A stretch of 48,887 nucleotides of DNA from Caulobacter sp. D5 (GTDB lineage Bacteria; Pseudomonadota; Alphaproteobacteria; Caulobacterales; Caulobacteraceae), in the NCBI RefSeq assembly GCF_003185805.1, contig NZ_QHJY01000006.1, forward strand, positions 1 through 48,887. The letters are read 5' to 3'. The notes beneath the pieces were generated by a model. It was not told where the DNA came from and did no database searches. It saw only the letters and a list, made by a program, of their open reading frames with translations. Each line of letters starts with the position of its first letter. Position 1 is the stretch's first letter. Below, one piece after another: positions 31,901 to 40,691 of the stretch. The position numbers and the translations under genes are program-made.

Positions 31901-32898
31901 CCATGCTGATCGTCGAGGGGTACACTCGCGCCGCCAAGGGCGACGTCGTCGGCTACGACGGCGGCCCGACGTCCTCGTCCCGCCTTGGGCGTCCCCAGTA
32001 CTCCATCCGCCTTCCCGGCGGGAACCACTGGGAATTCGGCCGTATCGACCCGCTGGCGATCCCGCTTGGCCTTGGCGCGGACCTGTACGAATGGGAGCAG
32101 CGCTTCGAGGATGAAGACAAGGAGCACACCAAAGGCGCACTGGAGAAGTACACCTACGCGGTGATGCACGCTGTCACCAGCAGCGTCCTGTCGAAGTCGT
32201 GGCTAAAGTCGTTGCAGAACTTCTCGGCCATGGCCGACCCCAAGACTGGCGACTACAGCCGCGAGCAATTCTTCAACGGACTCATGCAGCGCATGGTCCC
32301 GGCTGGCGGCTTCCAGAAGTACGCCGCCCAGGGCGACGCCGACGCGATCCGCGAGGCCAAGACCCTGGCCGAGAAGTACCGCGCCTCGTGGGTAGGCCTG
32401 TCCGCCGCCCTGCCCGTTCGACGCGACCCACTCCTCGGCAAAGTCGTCGAGTTCAATCGCACCGCCGGCTTCCGGCGCGGCGAGGATGCCGACGACCAGC
32501 TGATCGCCGAGGTCTCGCGCCTCAACTTCGAGGCTCCGAGGGACACCCGCGCCATCGCCGGGGTGCAGCTGACCGCCAAGCACTCGGAGCGTCTAAAGGC
32601 GCTGATGGGCGAGGAAGTCCGCCTCGGCGGACTCACGCTCGACGGCCGCTTGCGGGCGCACATGGCGAACCCCCGGTGGCGGACCATGAGTGACTACCAG
32701 CGTGTCGAGGCCATCCGCGACACCCGCGAGATGTACGCCGACGTGGCGAAGACCCGCCTCCAACAGGAGGACAAAGGCCTCGCCCAGGAGGTGAAGGTTC
32801 AGAGCCACATCCGCCTCCTCGAACAGAGGGGCACGACCCCCGACGAGCTGCCCGCAGCCGTCCAGCGCTTTAGGAAAGAAGCCCTCTCCCAAGAATGA
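28906..32898 (+). CDS. Internal virion protein D, T7 gp16-like, without a recognisable transglycosylase domain
   Basis: The 1330-residue protein is the longest in the phage and nearly equals T7 gp16 (1318), which forms the inner core and ejects with DNA. In T7 the N-terminus is a lytic transglycosylase. Here the first 150 residues (VDYGWRGVAGGVADGIFGLM; STLGIHLPGGATIDADGKYR) show no SLT Glu/GLMQ motifs. The middle is helical with hydrophobic patches (FNILGGAGMITSDIIAAS). The C-terminal third is better conserved-looking (YSIRLPGGNHWEFGRIDPLA; WLKSLQNFSAMADPKTGDYS). AGGAG precedes ATG 28906. Confidence 0.8.
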   Translation: MADLLTDLDAALADDPELSLEAQFRAPKPAPGTPVLSNRTPEPYRPPAQKPDRPSRAVDYGWRGVAGGVADGIFGLMDTVQTFDHSISARLDRTLHSTLGIHLPGGATIDADGKYRFVNASESFESYKSDRDGARAFMKTTLFKEPERTGAKITRDISEFAANFVPMMVATEGMAGWGYVAAWSRPILASAVAAYQKTDPLEGNLANVAEHFGIEKAAISKMLHVDDLVGALSVEQDDSEFEARLKNMAADGVVGVAADGAFKALGTMIGALRKVKVQKAELEALEGAAEVKPDVNTAAIREAVEDDAAGGAKTLAEGAEPPPSVAKPEGPSVPQDAPAGTQGELFERPQSAAPDVLDEFERVHLDVDAKVRGMTEVELRQLAEDQAAGRGFTMLERMGVNPARLDFGKFLAKHPNAAEAMEALHDWVARIATAAEPMSLQLGSKPRTAETTAVLARFLGSDIKTISKTFADKTKNLDVYANAAAGLIGGEAEKLVVLAEKAVPRVADAGSPEYIAFLKQLETVSVLQAAFRGSASNMGRGLRSLQTIVESRQGLAKISRIKSVLGKDPADATAKIGKTFEDRLTALGEAKTPAARAKLLQQILKQRGDLARVVRDATKYSGIVGKLRVFRETSANLFSPATFTFNILGGAGMITSDIIAASTSHLGAALFRSPEWVAAAASNRAYLGSLLPSLWHGTVRSTQYLARESIAEVRAATEGLGTNVASAKLTQASSWVERQFGKIPVWEADKLGKEATLGDLRPKFERADATRERLWHIAPTTVDAWNASDNHGAAFLTAGLRSLTGLAFNTFGAISRSARVLAIDVPDELIGQTVFDASRYAEAVRQATLQGLQLGKSGTDLASFAERQAKQLVSEASDDTLTRLEQLVAAGQQDAGKIKLLAQEALDRTNIESVAEADARRILFQDDLKTGVAQGASRALNQMDPGGIIVPFVKTPLRIIESAAMEFTPAGLFFREARETIAAGGPEAAEMIARMTLGTMLIVEGYTRAAKGDVVGYDGGPTSSSRLGRPQYSIRLPGGNHWEFGRIDPLAIPLGLGADLYEWEQRFEDEDKEHTKGALEKYTYAVMHAVTSSVLSKSWLKSLQNFSAMADPKTGDYSREQFFNGLMQRMVPAGGFQKYAAQGDADAIREAKTLAEKYRASWVGLSAALPVRRDPLLGKVVEFNRTAGFRRGEDADDQLIAEVSRLNFEAPRDTRAIAGVQLTAKHSERLKALMGEEVRLGGLTLDGRLRAHMANPRWRTMSDYQRVEAIRDTREMYADVAKTRLQQEDKGLAQEVKVQSHIRLLEQRGTTPDELPAAVQRFRKEALSQE

Positions 32899-35420
32899 GC
32901 TACGCGACCCGTGCCACCTACGTGGCGGCGGCAGGGCAGCGGGATTTTGATTTCAACATCCCCTTCCTCGACGCCTCCCACGTGGAGGTCACGGTCAGCG
33001 GCGCACCGGCCCCGTTCGACTGGGTGTCCAGCTCGCGGTTGCGACTGGTCTACCCGGCGACGGCCGGTGCTGCCGTGGTGCTGCGCCGCAAGACGCCACT
33101 CGACCAAGCCCTAGTTACCTTTCAGAACGGCGCGGTACTCACCGAGCTGGAGCTGAACACCGCCGTCCGGCAAGTGCTGTACGTTCAGCAAGAGCTGACG
33201 GACCTCTACAACGGCGCTCTGACGGAAGCCCAGGTCCGCCTCGGCGACAACCTCGGCGTCGTCACCGATCCGTCCGAGATCATGGACGAGCTGACGAAGC
33301 TCGCCTTGGAGAACACGCTGCTGGCCGAATTCCGCCAGCGCATCTCCGACATCGACCTCAACGCCGAGGCCATCCTCCGCCAGGCCCTAGACACGTCCCA
33401 GCGGGATGCCGCCATCGCCCACGCTGACAGCGTCGGAGCCTCCCTGACGGCCCGCGCCGAGGGCATCCGCATCGATCTCGACGCTCTTACCGGCGTCGTG
33501 GACGGGCTGATCGACTTCGGCAACGGCCAGGGCATCGCCACGGTCATTCAGAACGAAGCCAACCAACGGGTGCAGGGTGACACCGCCCTCGGCAACATCC
33601 TGTCGCTACTTGGGGCCAAGAGCGGCGACGGCCTCTCCTTCATCCTGAACCTCGACACCGTCCGGGCTTCGCCGACGGAAACGCTGGCCAGCCGCCTAGC
33701 CGCACTTTCGGCGGCCGACGCGGACAACCGCGCGCGGATCATCGCCGAGGAAACCGCCCGTGTATCGGCGGCCGGCTCCGAGGCCACCCGGATCGAGGGG
33801 CTGATCGCCACCTCCCGTGGCCAGGCGCAGTCCTATGCAGACGCCCAGGTCACCGCCGAGCGCGTTGCGCGCACGACCGCCGCTTCCGCCGAGGCCACTC
33901 GGGTTGACGCCCTGGTCGCCCAACGGTTCGCCGACGGCAAGACCTACGCCGACGCCCAGGTGCTCGCGGAGACCAACGCCCGGGTAACCGCAGTCAGCGC
34001 CGAAGCTACCGCCCGGGGCCTGCTGACCACGCGGGTGAGCAATGCCGAAGCCGCCCTCACCACCGAGCAAACCGCCCGGGTAACGGCCGAGGGCGTCCTC
34101 ACGTCTACCCTGGCGCTGCTGGGCGCCAAGAATGGTGCGGGCACGGCCTTTGTGCTCGATCTGAACAAGACCCTCGTGTCTTCGACCGAGAGCCTCTCGT
34201 CCCGTCTCACCAGCATGTCCTCGGCGACGGCCAACGCCCTATCGGTCGCCCAAACCGAGATCACGAACCGCACCACGGCTGACACCGCCCTGGGCCAGCG
34301 GATCGACACGATGGGCACTCGCGTGGGTGACGTAGAGGCGGGCCTGGTCGCAGAGACCAACGCCCGCGCCACCGCCGTTTCCGCCGAGGCTACCGCCCGC
34401 TCCCAGCTCGCCGCCGCGATCCGGGGCGAGCTGAGCGCTGCTGTCCAGAATGAGGCGACCGTCCGAGCAGGGCAGGACGGCGTGTTCGCCACCCAGTTCT
34501 CGCTTCTCGGGGCCAAGAGCGCCGACGGCCAGGCCTGGAACCTGAACGAAAACACGGTGCGTCTCAGCAGCGGCCTGGCCCTGGCGACCCGCCTGTCGGG
34601 CCTGGACGTCCGCATCGGCAGCTCCGAGGCCGCCATGGTCACCGAGCAGCAGACGCGTGCATCGGGCGACAGTGCGCTGTCCCAACGCATGGACACGCTA
34701 ACCGCTACCGTCGGGCAGCAGACGTCTTCCATCACGTCGCTCCAGCAGGTCCAGGCCGGCCTAAGCGCCCGCTACAGCGTGGCCCTCAACGTCAACGGCC
34801 ACATCACTGGCTGGGTCGCGAACAACGATGGAACCACGGGCTCCTTCACCATCGCGGCGGACCGGTTCGCTGTCGTGGACCCCAATGGCGGCTCCCCCAT
34901 AGTCCCCTTCGAGATCAGCGGCGGCGTTGTCCGCGCGCCGAACCTCGTGGTCGGCAACCTGTTCGCGAACACGATCCAGGGCTGGCACATCGTCAACGGC
35001 GCTGTGACCACGCCGGCCATCGCCGACTCCGCCATCAGCGCGCCGATCCAGGCCGCGATGGGCGCGGGAACCCAAATCAGCCGCCCCGTCCAAAACTCCA
35101 CGGTGTTGCCGCTCGCCGTTCCGGCCGAAGCCGGCCAGACGGTGGACATCCAGTTCCAAGTGGACGTCGGCTACCCCTCGACCCGCTCGGGGATCACCTT
35201 TCAGCTGCTCCGCAACGGCATCGCCGTGACCGACGCCCAGTCCACCTCGGGCTTCGACGGCAACGACCGCGTGCCCATGTCGCTGACCTTCACGGACGCG
35301 ACACCGGATGCTGGAACCAACGTCTACTCGATCCTGATCACAGGCACGCGCCTGATCAACGGCGGGATCGACTGCACCCTCTGGAACGGGATCATCCGCG
35401 CCCGAGTCATGAAGAAGTAA
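32895..35420 (+). CDS. Tail fibre, T7 gp17-type N-terminus with lambda J-like C-terminal module
   Basis: Residues 1-150 follow the T7 gp17 tail-attachment domain (SYATRATYVAAAGQRDFDFN; VVLRRKTPLDQALVTFQNGA; LNTAVRQVLYVQQELTDLYN). Then comes a coiled-coil shaft with at least three related units beginning LLGAKSGDGLSFILNLD, LLGAKNGAGTAFVLDLN and LLGAKSADGQAWNLN. From about residue 625, the segment YSVALNVNGHITGWVANNDG, then GSFTIAADRFAVVDPN, resembles the central region of lambda-type tip protein J of siphoviruses. The protein ends in a small beta domain. A recombinant origin is likely. ATG overlaps the gp16 stop. Confidence 0.88.
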   Translation: MSYATRATYVAAAGQRDFDFNIPFLDASHVEVTVSGAPAPFDWVSSSRLRLVYPATAGAAVVLRRKTPLDQALVTFQNGAVLTELELNTAVRQVLYVQQELTDLYNGALTEAQVRLGDNLGVVTDPSEIMDELTKLALENTLLAEFRQRISDIDLNAEAILRQALDTSQRDAAIAHADSVGASLTARAEGIRIDLDALTGVVDGLIDFGNGQGIATVIQNEANQRVQGDTALGNILSLLGAKSGDGLSFILNLDTVRASPTETLASRLAALSAADADNRARIIAEETARVSAAGSEATRIEGLIATSRGQAQSYADAQVTAERVARTTAASAEATRVDALVAQRFADGKTYADAQVLAETNARVTAVSAEATARGLLTTRVSNAEAALTTEQTARVTAEGVLTSTLALLGAKNGAGTAFVLDLNKTLVSSTESLSSRLTSMSSATANALSVAQTEITNRTTADTALGQRIDTMGTRVGDVEAGLVAETNARATAVSAEATARSQLAAAIRGELSAAVQNEATVRAGQDGVFATQFSLLGAKSADGQAWNLNENTVRLSSGLALATRLSGLDVRIGSSEAAMVTEQQTRASGDSALSQRMDTLTATVGQQTSSITSLQQVQAGLSARYSVALNVNGHITGWVANNDGTTGSFTIAADRFAVVDPNGGSPIVPFEISGGVVRAPNLVVGNLFANTIQGWHIVNGAVTTPAIADSAISAPIQAAMGAGTQISRPVQNSTVLPLAVPAEAGQTVDIQFQVDVGYPSTRSGITFQLLRNGIAVTDAQSTSGFDGNDRVPMSLTFTDATPDAGTNVYSILITGTRLINGGIDCTLWNGIIRARVMKK

Positions 35421-35642
35421 GTGAAGACCTACGTCATCTACGGGACGGCGACCGGGGAAATCCTCCGTGTCGTCGTCTGCCTCCCCGCGCTCCTCCCGAT
35501 CCAGCTTCAAGCCGGCGAGAGCGCCTTGGAAGTCCCCAAAGACACCAACACCGCCGGCCTTCAAGTCGTGGAGGGGGCGCTCACGCCCATTCCCGACTGG
35601 ACGCCGCCCTCCGCCTTTCACATCGAAGAGACCCTCGAATGA
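35421..35642 (+). CDS. Small hypothetical protein between fibre genes
   Basis: A 73-residue beta-rich protein (KTYVIYGTATGEILRVVVCL; LQVVEGALTPIPDWTPPSAF) with a GTG start directly after the fibre stop. Short proteins of this look often accompany tail fibre genes in other phages as chaperones or small virion parts. That role is only a guess here. Confidence 0.55.
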   Translation: MKTYVIYGTATGEILRVVVCLPALLPIQLQAGESALEVPKDTNTAGLQVVEGALTPIPDWTPPSAFHIEETLE

Positions 35643-35863
35643 ACCAGCCCACCGCCGCCCAGTCCGCTGAAAGCCTCCTGCGCGAAGACGCCGAGCTGGC
35701 CGTCGTTGTCGCCAACCTGGCTGACCAACTGGAGGTCGCCCGCGAGCGCCGCAAGGTTGTCCGTGCCGCCCTCGAAGGGGTGCGTCTTGGCCAGGCCCTG
35801 GCCGGCGAGATTGCCCAGGCGGCCCAGGCCCAGAAGGCCGCCGAGACCGTAGACGCCGAGTAA
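35639..35863 (+). CDS. Small coiled-coil protein
   Basis: A 74-residue helical protein (SAESLLREDAELAVVVANLA, then QLEVARERRKVVRAALEGVR) that begins in an ATGA overlap with its neighbour. It may be a fibre-associated assembly factor. No family is recognised. Confidence 0.5.
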   Translation: MNQPTAAQSAESLLREDAELAVVVANLADQLEVARERRKVVRAALEGVRLGQALAGEIAQAAQAQKAAETVDAE

Positions 35864-35869
35864 CCCGGG

Positions 35870-38581
35870 GTGAGCCTCTCGAACGCCCAGCTGGCCCAAC
35901 AGATCACCACCCTCGTTGGCCTGTGGAACCAGCGCGAAGCCGAGTTTCGCGACTGGCTCGCCGGCTCTGCGACGGGAGGCCCTCAAGGCGACGGCAGGTT
36001 CCCCCTGACCAACGGCCAGGGGGCGACCTCGCTGGTGGCCTGTCCGGCCTCGCTCGCCTCAACGGTCTCGGGCCCCGGGGCATCCGCCGTCGCCGCCCAG
36101 TTGGCCGCCGAAGCCGCCCGCGACTTCGCCCTTGCCTACCGCGACGCCGCCGACCAATCCCGCGTCCTGACCCAGGCCGCGCTTACGGCCGCCCAGGCTG
36201 CCCGCGATCTCTCGATCCAGTACCGCGACCGCGCCGCAAATGCCGAGGCCAACGCTAAGGTCTACATGGAGGCCGCAGATGCCGCCGCCGCCGCCCTCGC
36301 GGCGGCCCGCGACACCGCAGTCCAGGCGAACACGGACGCGCAGGCCGCCAAAGCCTCGGCCGCCGGCAGCGCCCAGGCCGCAGCTACGAGCGCTGCCCTG
36401 GCCGCAACCTTCAACCCGGCCAACTTCGTGGGCACCGCGGCCTTCACCTGGGCCAACCTCGGCGGCAAGCCCGCGACCTTCACCCCCGCCGCTCATGCTC
36501 ACGCCATCGCAGACGTCACCGGCCTCCAGGCCGCCCTCGACGGCAAGCAGGCTTCGGGCTCCTACGTGACGACCGCCGGGTTCACCTGGGCCGCCCTCTC
36601 GGGCAAGCCCTCCACCTTCGCGTCCGACTGGAGCACACTGGCAAACAAGCCCGCGACGTACGCCTCCGACTGGAGCACGCTGTCCAATAAGCCGGCCGCC
36701 TTCGCCCCCACGGCGCACACCCACGTCATCGCCGACGTCACAGGCCTTCAGGCCGCCATCGACGCACGCCTGCTGGTCACCACTGGCGTTGGCGGCGCGG
36801 GCCAAGGGGTGTGGCAGCAGGCCGCCCTCGGCTTCGACAGCGCGGTCGGCGACGGCCTCCTAAACCTTGTCGCTGGCGCTACGCACATTCGGCAGAACGC
36901 TACGTCAGGCACCGGCCACTCCTACCAGGGCAGCCGGGGTGCATCGCGCATTGGCCTGCACGACAACACCATCAACCTCTACGTCGGCTCCAAGGCCAGC
37001 GGCGCAGGTCAGGTGGCAGGCGAAACCGTCGTCTGGAGTCAACTTGTGGGCCTTGCCGCCAGCGGCGCGCAGTTCAACGTCAATGCGGCGTTCCCCGGCG
37101 GCCTCTCGGTCGGCCAGAACGTCGCGACGGGCCTTTACGGCGACTACTCTAACGTGGCCGTGCGTGGTTACTCGACCGGCAGCCTCTACCTCCAGACCCA
37201 AGCAGGCGCGGTTACGAACTTGCTGTTGGAGCCGACGAGGATCACCGCCTACCAGCCGATGTTCTTTAACGGGCTGGGCACCTTCAACGCGGGAGCGGCC
37301 TTCGGGTCGTCCTCGACGATGAACGGCCTCACGATGGCCACCGGCGGCATCCTGTTCAACGCCGGGCCGACCACGGAGCAGACCATTACGTGGAAGATGG
37401 GCGACCGAAACGTCTACTTTTACGGCAACGGCACTGCGGTTGGGCTCTACTCATCCAGCGGCGTCAGCATCTGGGCCTACGACAAGACGAACCTGAACAT
37501 GGGCGTCTTCGCCCACCTGACGGCAGGGGCGCAAGTCTCGGGCAACCTGACGGTGACCGGTTCAATGTCCCTCGGCGGCTACACGCCGTGGACCAACGGC
37601 AACCTCGCGCCCATGACGTCGAACACCGGCCAACTGCTGACGCAGGGGGTCAAGGAGTTCGTCACGGTCGCCGGGAACGTCTGGCAGAACGCAGCGCCCT
37701 TCAACACCTACATCAGCACACTCGGGGTCCGCGCGATGGGTGGGACCGGCGACAGCGCCGCAATCTCCTTTCACCGCCCCGGCCAGTTCGCGGCCCACTT
37801 CGGCCTCGACCACCTCAACCGGTGGAGCGTTGGCGGGTGGTCCATGGGCGACGTGCGCAAGCAGCTATGGCTCGACGGGCAAATCCCGACCGGGGCATGG
37901 CAGAACAGCGACGACGGTCGGAACCGCTTTTGGTTCGGTGCCAACGGCGACAGCCTCTGGAAGACCGCTGGTTACCACCACTGGAGAAACAGCAGCGACA
38001 GCAATGTCCTGTCCCTGTCTCCGAACGGCGACCTGTCGGTCAACTCCAACGTCCGCGCCTTCGGGACCGGAGGCACCGGCCAGTTCACCGCCGTCATCGG
38101 CAACACGATGGCGGGCTTCTATCAGGACGGCACCCAGTTCTACATCCTGAAGAACGCCACGTCTTCGACCAGCTTCGACAGCCACCGCCCGCTCTACGTG
38201 AACCTCGCCTCTGGCGCGGTCACGCTCGACGGCACGGGCGCGGGTGGGGTCGTGGTCGGGGGCCGCCTCGATGTGGCGGGGACGCTCTACGCGAACGGAG
38301 AGATCGTCACGCCGGGTTGGATCAGGGTGACCGGCTCCAACGGCATCTACTGGAACAGCTTCGGCGGCGGCTGGCACATGAGCGACAGCACGTGGATGCG
38401 CTCCTACGGGGGCAAGAGCATCTACACGAGCGGCTTCGTCCAGGCCGACGCCGGAATGACCTCCCAGGGCGGCCGGGTGTTCCGCCATGCCGATGGCGCA
38501 TACGCCAACTCGTCCGTCACCTACTCGACCGCAGCACCCTCGGGCGGCGCGGACGGGGACGTATGGTTCCAATACTCGTGA
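35870..38581 (+). CDS. Second tail fibre/receptor-binding protein
   Basis: A 903-residue protein. The N-terminal part is a helical shaft rich in Ala (QLAAEAARDFALAYRDAADQ; AAALAAARDTAVQANTDAQA). Then come repeated fibre units with WSTLANKPATYASDWSTLSN, and two copies of the AHxHxIADVTGLQAAxD block (residues about 205-220 and 280-300), typical of side tail fibres. A long beta-rich part follows, ending in SISFHRPGQF-like and WSVGGWSMGD segments common in phage fibre tips. The C-terminus (APSGGADGDVWFQYS) is a common fibre end. The GTG start follows CGGGG. Confidence 0.85.
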   Translation: MSLSNAQLAQQITTLVGLWNQREAEFRDWLAGSATGGPQGDGRFPLTNGQGATSLVACPASLASTVSGPGASAVAAQLAAEAARDFALAYRDAADQSRVLTQAALTAAQAARDLSIQYRDRAANAEANAKVYMEAADAAAAALAAARDTAVQANTDAQAAKASAAGSAQAAATSAALAATFNPANFVGTAAFTWANLGGKPATFTPAAHAHAIADVTGLQAALDGKQASGSYVTTAGFTWAALSGKPSTFASDWSTLANKPATYASDWSTLSNKPAAFAPTAHTHVIADVTGLQAAIDARLLVTTGVGGAGQGVWQQAALGFDSAVGDGLLNLVAGATHIRQNATSGTGHSYQGSRGASRIGLHDNTINLYVGSKASGAGQVAGETVVWSQLVGLAASGAQFNVNAAFPGGLSVGQNVATGLYGDYSNVAVRGYSTGSLYLQTQAGAVTNLLLEPTRITAYQPMFFNGLGTFNAGAAFGSSSTMNGLTMATGGILFNAGPTTEQTITWKMGDRNVYFYGNGTAVGLYSSSGVSIWAYDKTNLNMGVFAHLTAGAQVSGNLTVTGSMSLGGYTPWTNGNLAPMTSNTGQLLTQGVKEFVTVAGNVWQNAAPFNTYISTLGVRAMGGTGDSAAISFHRPGQFAAHFGLDHLNRWSVGGWSMGDVRKQLWLDGQIPTGAWQNSDDGRNRFWFGANGDSLWKTAGYHHWRNSSDSNVLSLSPNGDLSVNSNVRAFGTGGTGQFTAVIGNTMAGFYQDGTQFYILKNATSSTSFDSHRPLYVNLASGAVTLDGTGAGGVVVGGRLDVAGTLYANGEIVTPGWIRVTGSNGIYWNSFGGGWHMSDSTWMRSYGGKSIYTSGFVQADAGMTSQGGRVFRHADGAYANSSVTYSTAAPSGGADGDVWFQYS

Positions 38582-39045
38582 CCCTGACCATCAAGACCGG
38601 GGGCTCGTGGCGCACCGTTACGGCCCCCTCCGTCCGCGTCTCGGGCGCTTGGCGACCCGTCCAGAACATCTGGGTTCGCTCGGGCGGCTCCTGGCGGCAG
38701 GCCTTCGCGGCCTATGTCGCGCCGACCGTGTCCGTGGATCGCGACTACATCAGCGGCTACGGCATCCCCAACGGCAGCGCCCAGACGGTCGCAACTGAGG
38801 TCGTCGCCGCACTGGTCGCCAACGGCCGCGCCCCCTTCACCTACCAGTGGGAGTTGCTCGACGGCGCGGGGATCATCACCAGCGCCGCCACGGCGTCCAC
38901 CGGCGTCCGATACAACTTCCCCCGCTTAGGCGGGACCATGACGGGCTCGATCCGCTGCAAGGTAACCGACGCGCTCGGGACCGTCAGCTACTCCCCCGTC
39001 GTCACCTACTACCTCCAAGTCTCCGAAGAGGGGACCGTCTCCTAA
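38578..39045 (+). CDS. Ig-like domain virion protein
   Basis: A 155-residue protein that starts at GTG 38578, overlapping the fibre stop. The N-terminal part has a repeated W-R/G-G-S-W motif (KTGGSWRTVTAPSVRVSGAW; IWVRSGGSWRQAF). The C-terminal 90 residues look like an Ig/PKD beta sandwich (APFTYQWELLDGAGIITSAA; IRCKVTDALGTVSYSPVVTY). Such domains decorate virions or tail tips and may bind carbohydrate. Confidence 0.65.
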   Translation: MTLTIKTGGSWRTVTAPSVRVSGAWRPVQNIWVRSGGSWRQAFAAYVAPTVSVDRDYISGYGIPNGSAQTVATEVVAALVANGRAPFTYQWELLDGAGIITSAATASTGVRYNFPRLGGTMTGSIRCKVTDALGTVSYSPVVTYYLQVSEEGTVS

Positions 39046-39053
39046 GAGAGCCC

Positions 39054-39299
39054 ATGAACCCCGAAGAAGAACTGCTGGCCGCCTTGGTGGCCTACCGCTC
39101 GGCCGTGGCTGCCGCCCGGCTCGATGCCGAGGCCGCCCGCGCTCGCTTGGCGGCCGAACCCCTGGCCAACACCCTCAAGGCCTTTAGCGCCCTGGAGCAG
39201 GCCGCCTACTCGCCGCCGCAAGGCTCGCCGGGTGTCAGCCTGGAGTCCACGGTGGCCGAGGCGATCAGCCAGCTCCAAGCCCGGGCAGGGACCGCCTAA
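39054..39299 (+). CDS. Small helical protein before the holin-like gene
   Basis: An 81-residue Ala-rich helical protein (EELLAALVAYRSAVAAARLD). AGAGAG lies ahead of ATG 39054. Its stop overlaps the next start (TAATGG). Unknown function. Confidence 0.5.
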   Translation: MNPEEELLAALVAYRSAVAAARLDAEAARARLAAEPLANTLKAFSALEQAAYSPPQGSPGVSLESTVAEAISQLQARAGTA

Positions 39300-39556
39300 T
39301 GGACGGGCCTGACCAATCGACCTTCCTCCTGCTGGGGCAGATCGACGGAAAGCTCACAGCCCTGGTCGAGTCCTTCGGCCAGCACCGGGAGGCGACCGAT
39401 CGCCGTTTCGAGAAGCACGAGGTCACCCACGAGGATCACGACAAGCGCCTCTCGGCGCTGGAGCGGTTCCGCTGGCTGGCCGTCGGCCTGGCCTCCATCG
39501 CCGCGTCCGCCGTGGGCGCGGTCTTCACCGCATTCCTCGGGAGCATCCTGAAGTGA
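39299..39556 (+). CDS. Coiled-coil protein with C-terminal membrane span (gp17.5-position, holin-like)
   Basis: An 85-residue protein with a long amphipathic helix (QHREATDRRFEKHEVTHEDH, then DKRLSALERFR) followed by one clear membrane span (WLAVGLASIAASAVGAVFTA). It lies between the fibre block and the terminase small subunit, where T7 has its holin gp17.5. It could be a second holin, a pinholin or an anchor. The stop overlaps the terminase start by 4 bp. Confidence 0.55.
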   Translation: MDGPDQSTFLLLGQIDGKLTALVESFGQHREATDRRFEKHEVTHEDHDKRLSALERFRWLAVGLASIAASAVGAVFTAFLGSILK

Positions 39557-39813
39557 CCGGACGCGCCTCTGAAGCCGCCCTCGACGCCCTCCACGGGCTC
39601 CTGGCCGGCGCGCTGAAAGACGAACTGGAGGCGGCCATGCTCGCCTCCAAGACCGAGAACACCCCCATCAACCCGCAGCTCCTCGACAAGGTCATGAAGT
39701 TCCTCGCCCAAAACGGCGTGGACACGCCCCAGGCCGCGCCCCGAGTGGACGCCCTGGCCGCGACCCTTCAAGACATCGACCTCGAAGCCGAGCTGACCCG
39801 TCCCCGCCACTGA
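39553..39813 (+). CDS. Terminase small subunit, T7 gp18-like
   Basis: The small terminase recognises concatemer DNA for packaging. The 86-residue protein (T7: 89) has the family pattern GRASEAALDALHGLLAGALK, then NTPINPQLLDKVMKFLAQNG. The GTG start overlaps the previous stop. Confidence 0.88.
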   Translation: MTGRASEAALDALHGLLAGALKDELEAAMLASKTENTPINPQLLDKVMKFLAQNGVDTPQAAPRVDALAATLQDIDLEAELTRPRH

Positions 39814-39823
39814 TAGGAGCATT

Positions 39824-40636
39824 TTGCAAACCCAAGCCCCCCGCCCCGCCCGGTCCCCGACCGGCGGGTTCGAGGCGGTCGCCCTCTTCGATCCCGAGAG
39901 CGGCCAGCCCATAGTTTTCGCCTCCGGCATCACCGGAACTCCTGCCGCATCCTCGAATGCGATCCTGTTCGACGTGGACCTGACGGGCGTTCAGACCCTC
40001 CTGGCCCAGCTCACGGGTACGTGGGGCGGCTCGGTGGCCTTCGAGGCCTCGATCGACGGGGCCGTCTGGTTCTCGATCGCTGGCTACCGCGCCGACACGG
40101 CGGGAGCCGCTGCCGTCACATCGACGAGCGCGAACCTCGTCGTGGCCTTCCCCGCCATCGCCAAGCGCATCCGTGCGCGCCTGGCCTCATACTCGTCGGG
40201 AACGGTCAATTCCGCGCTGTTCCTTACTGACGTCCCGGCGGTCTCCGTACTCAATTTGCAGGCCTTGCCGGCCGGCACGAACGTAATCGGCGGCGTGACC
40301 GTCGCCACCAAGACAACCGGCGGCACTTCTGCGGCCCGCATCCAGACCGCCTCGGGGTCCATCAAGACTTCCGCTGGGCAGCTCTACGCCTACGACTTGA
40401 TGAACACGACGGCCGCGCTCCGCTTCCTCCAGATTTACGCCAAGACCTCGGCGGGCATTCCCGGCACCGATACCCCGGTGCGGACGATCCCCTTCGCCGC
40501 CGGCCAGGTGAAGACCTGGGAGAACACGAGCGGCTCGGCGGTGACCTCAGGCCTCGCCTTCGCGATCACCACCGACGCTGCCGGTGCCACCCTGGCCGCC
40601 GCCGGGGACATCGTCGGCACGATCGACTTTGCCTGA
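39824..40636 (+). CDS. Beta-rich protein between terminase subunits (possible capsid decoration protein)
   Basis: A 270-residue protein that starts at TTG 39824, with AGGAG at 39815. It is rich in Ala, Thr and Gly and beta-prone (GGFEAVALFDPESGQPIVFA; TWGGSVAFEASIDGAVWFSI; KTSAGQLYAYDLMNTTAALR). T7 has no gene here. The second half resembles jelly-roll proteins seen on phage heads, but no specific match can be claimed. It is bounded downstream by a hairpin terminator. Confidence 0.5.
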   Translation: MQTQAPRPARSPTGGFEAVALFDPESGQPIVFASGITGTPAASSNAILFDVDLTGVQTLLAQLTGTWGGSVAFEASIDGAVWFSIAGYRADTAGAAAVTSTSANLVVAFPAIAKRIRARLASYSSGTVNSALFLTDVPAVSVLNLQALPAGTNVIGGVTVATKTTGGTSAARIQTASGSIKTSAGQLYAYDLMNTTAALRFLQIYAKTSAGIPGTDTPVRTIPFAAGQVKTWENTSGSAVTSGLAFAITTDAAGATLAAAGDIVGTIDFA

Positions 40637-40641
40637 TCCCC

Positions 40642-40672
40642 TCCCCGGGCCTCGCTGCCCGGGGACTTTCCC
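40642..40672 (+). terminator. Hairpin terminator after gene 39824-40636
   Basis: TCCCCGGGC pairs with GCCCGGGGA (loop CTCGCT), followed by CTTTCCCTATT. The T-run is poor, so termination may be partial. Confidence 0.55.
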
Positions 40673-40691
40673 TATTCTCCACGGACCCCTC

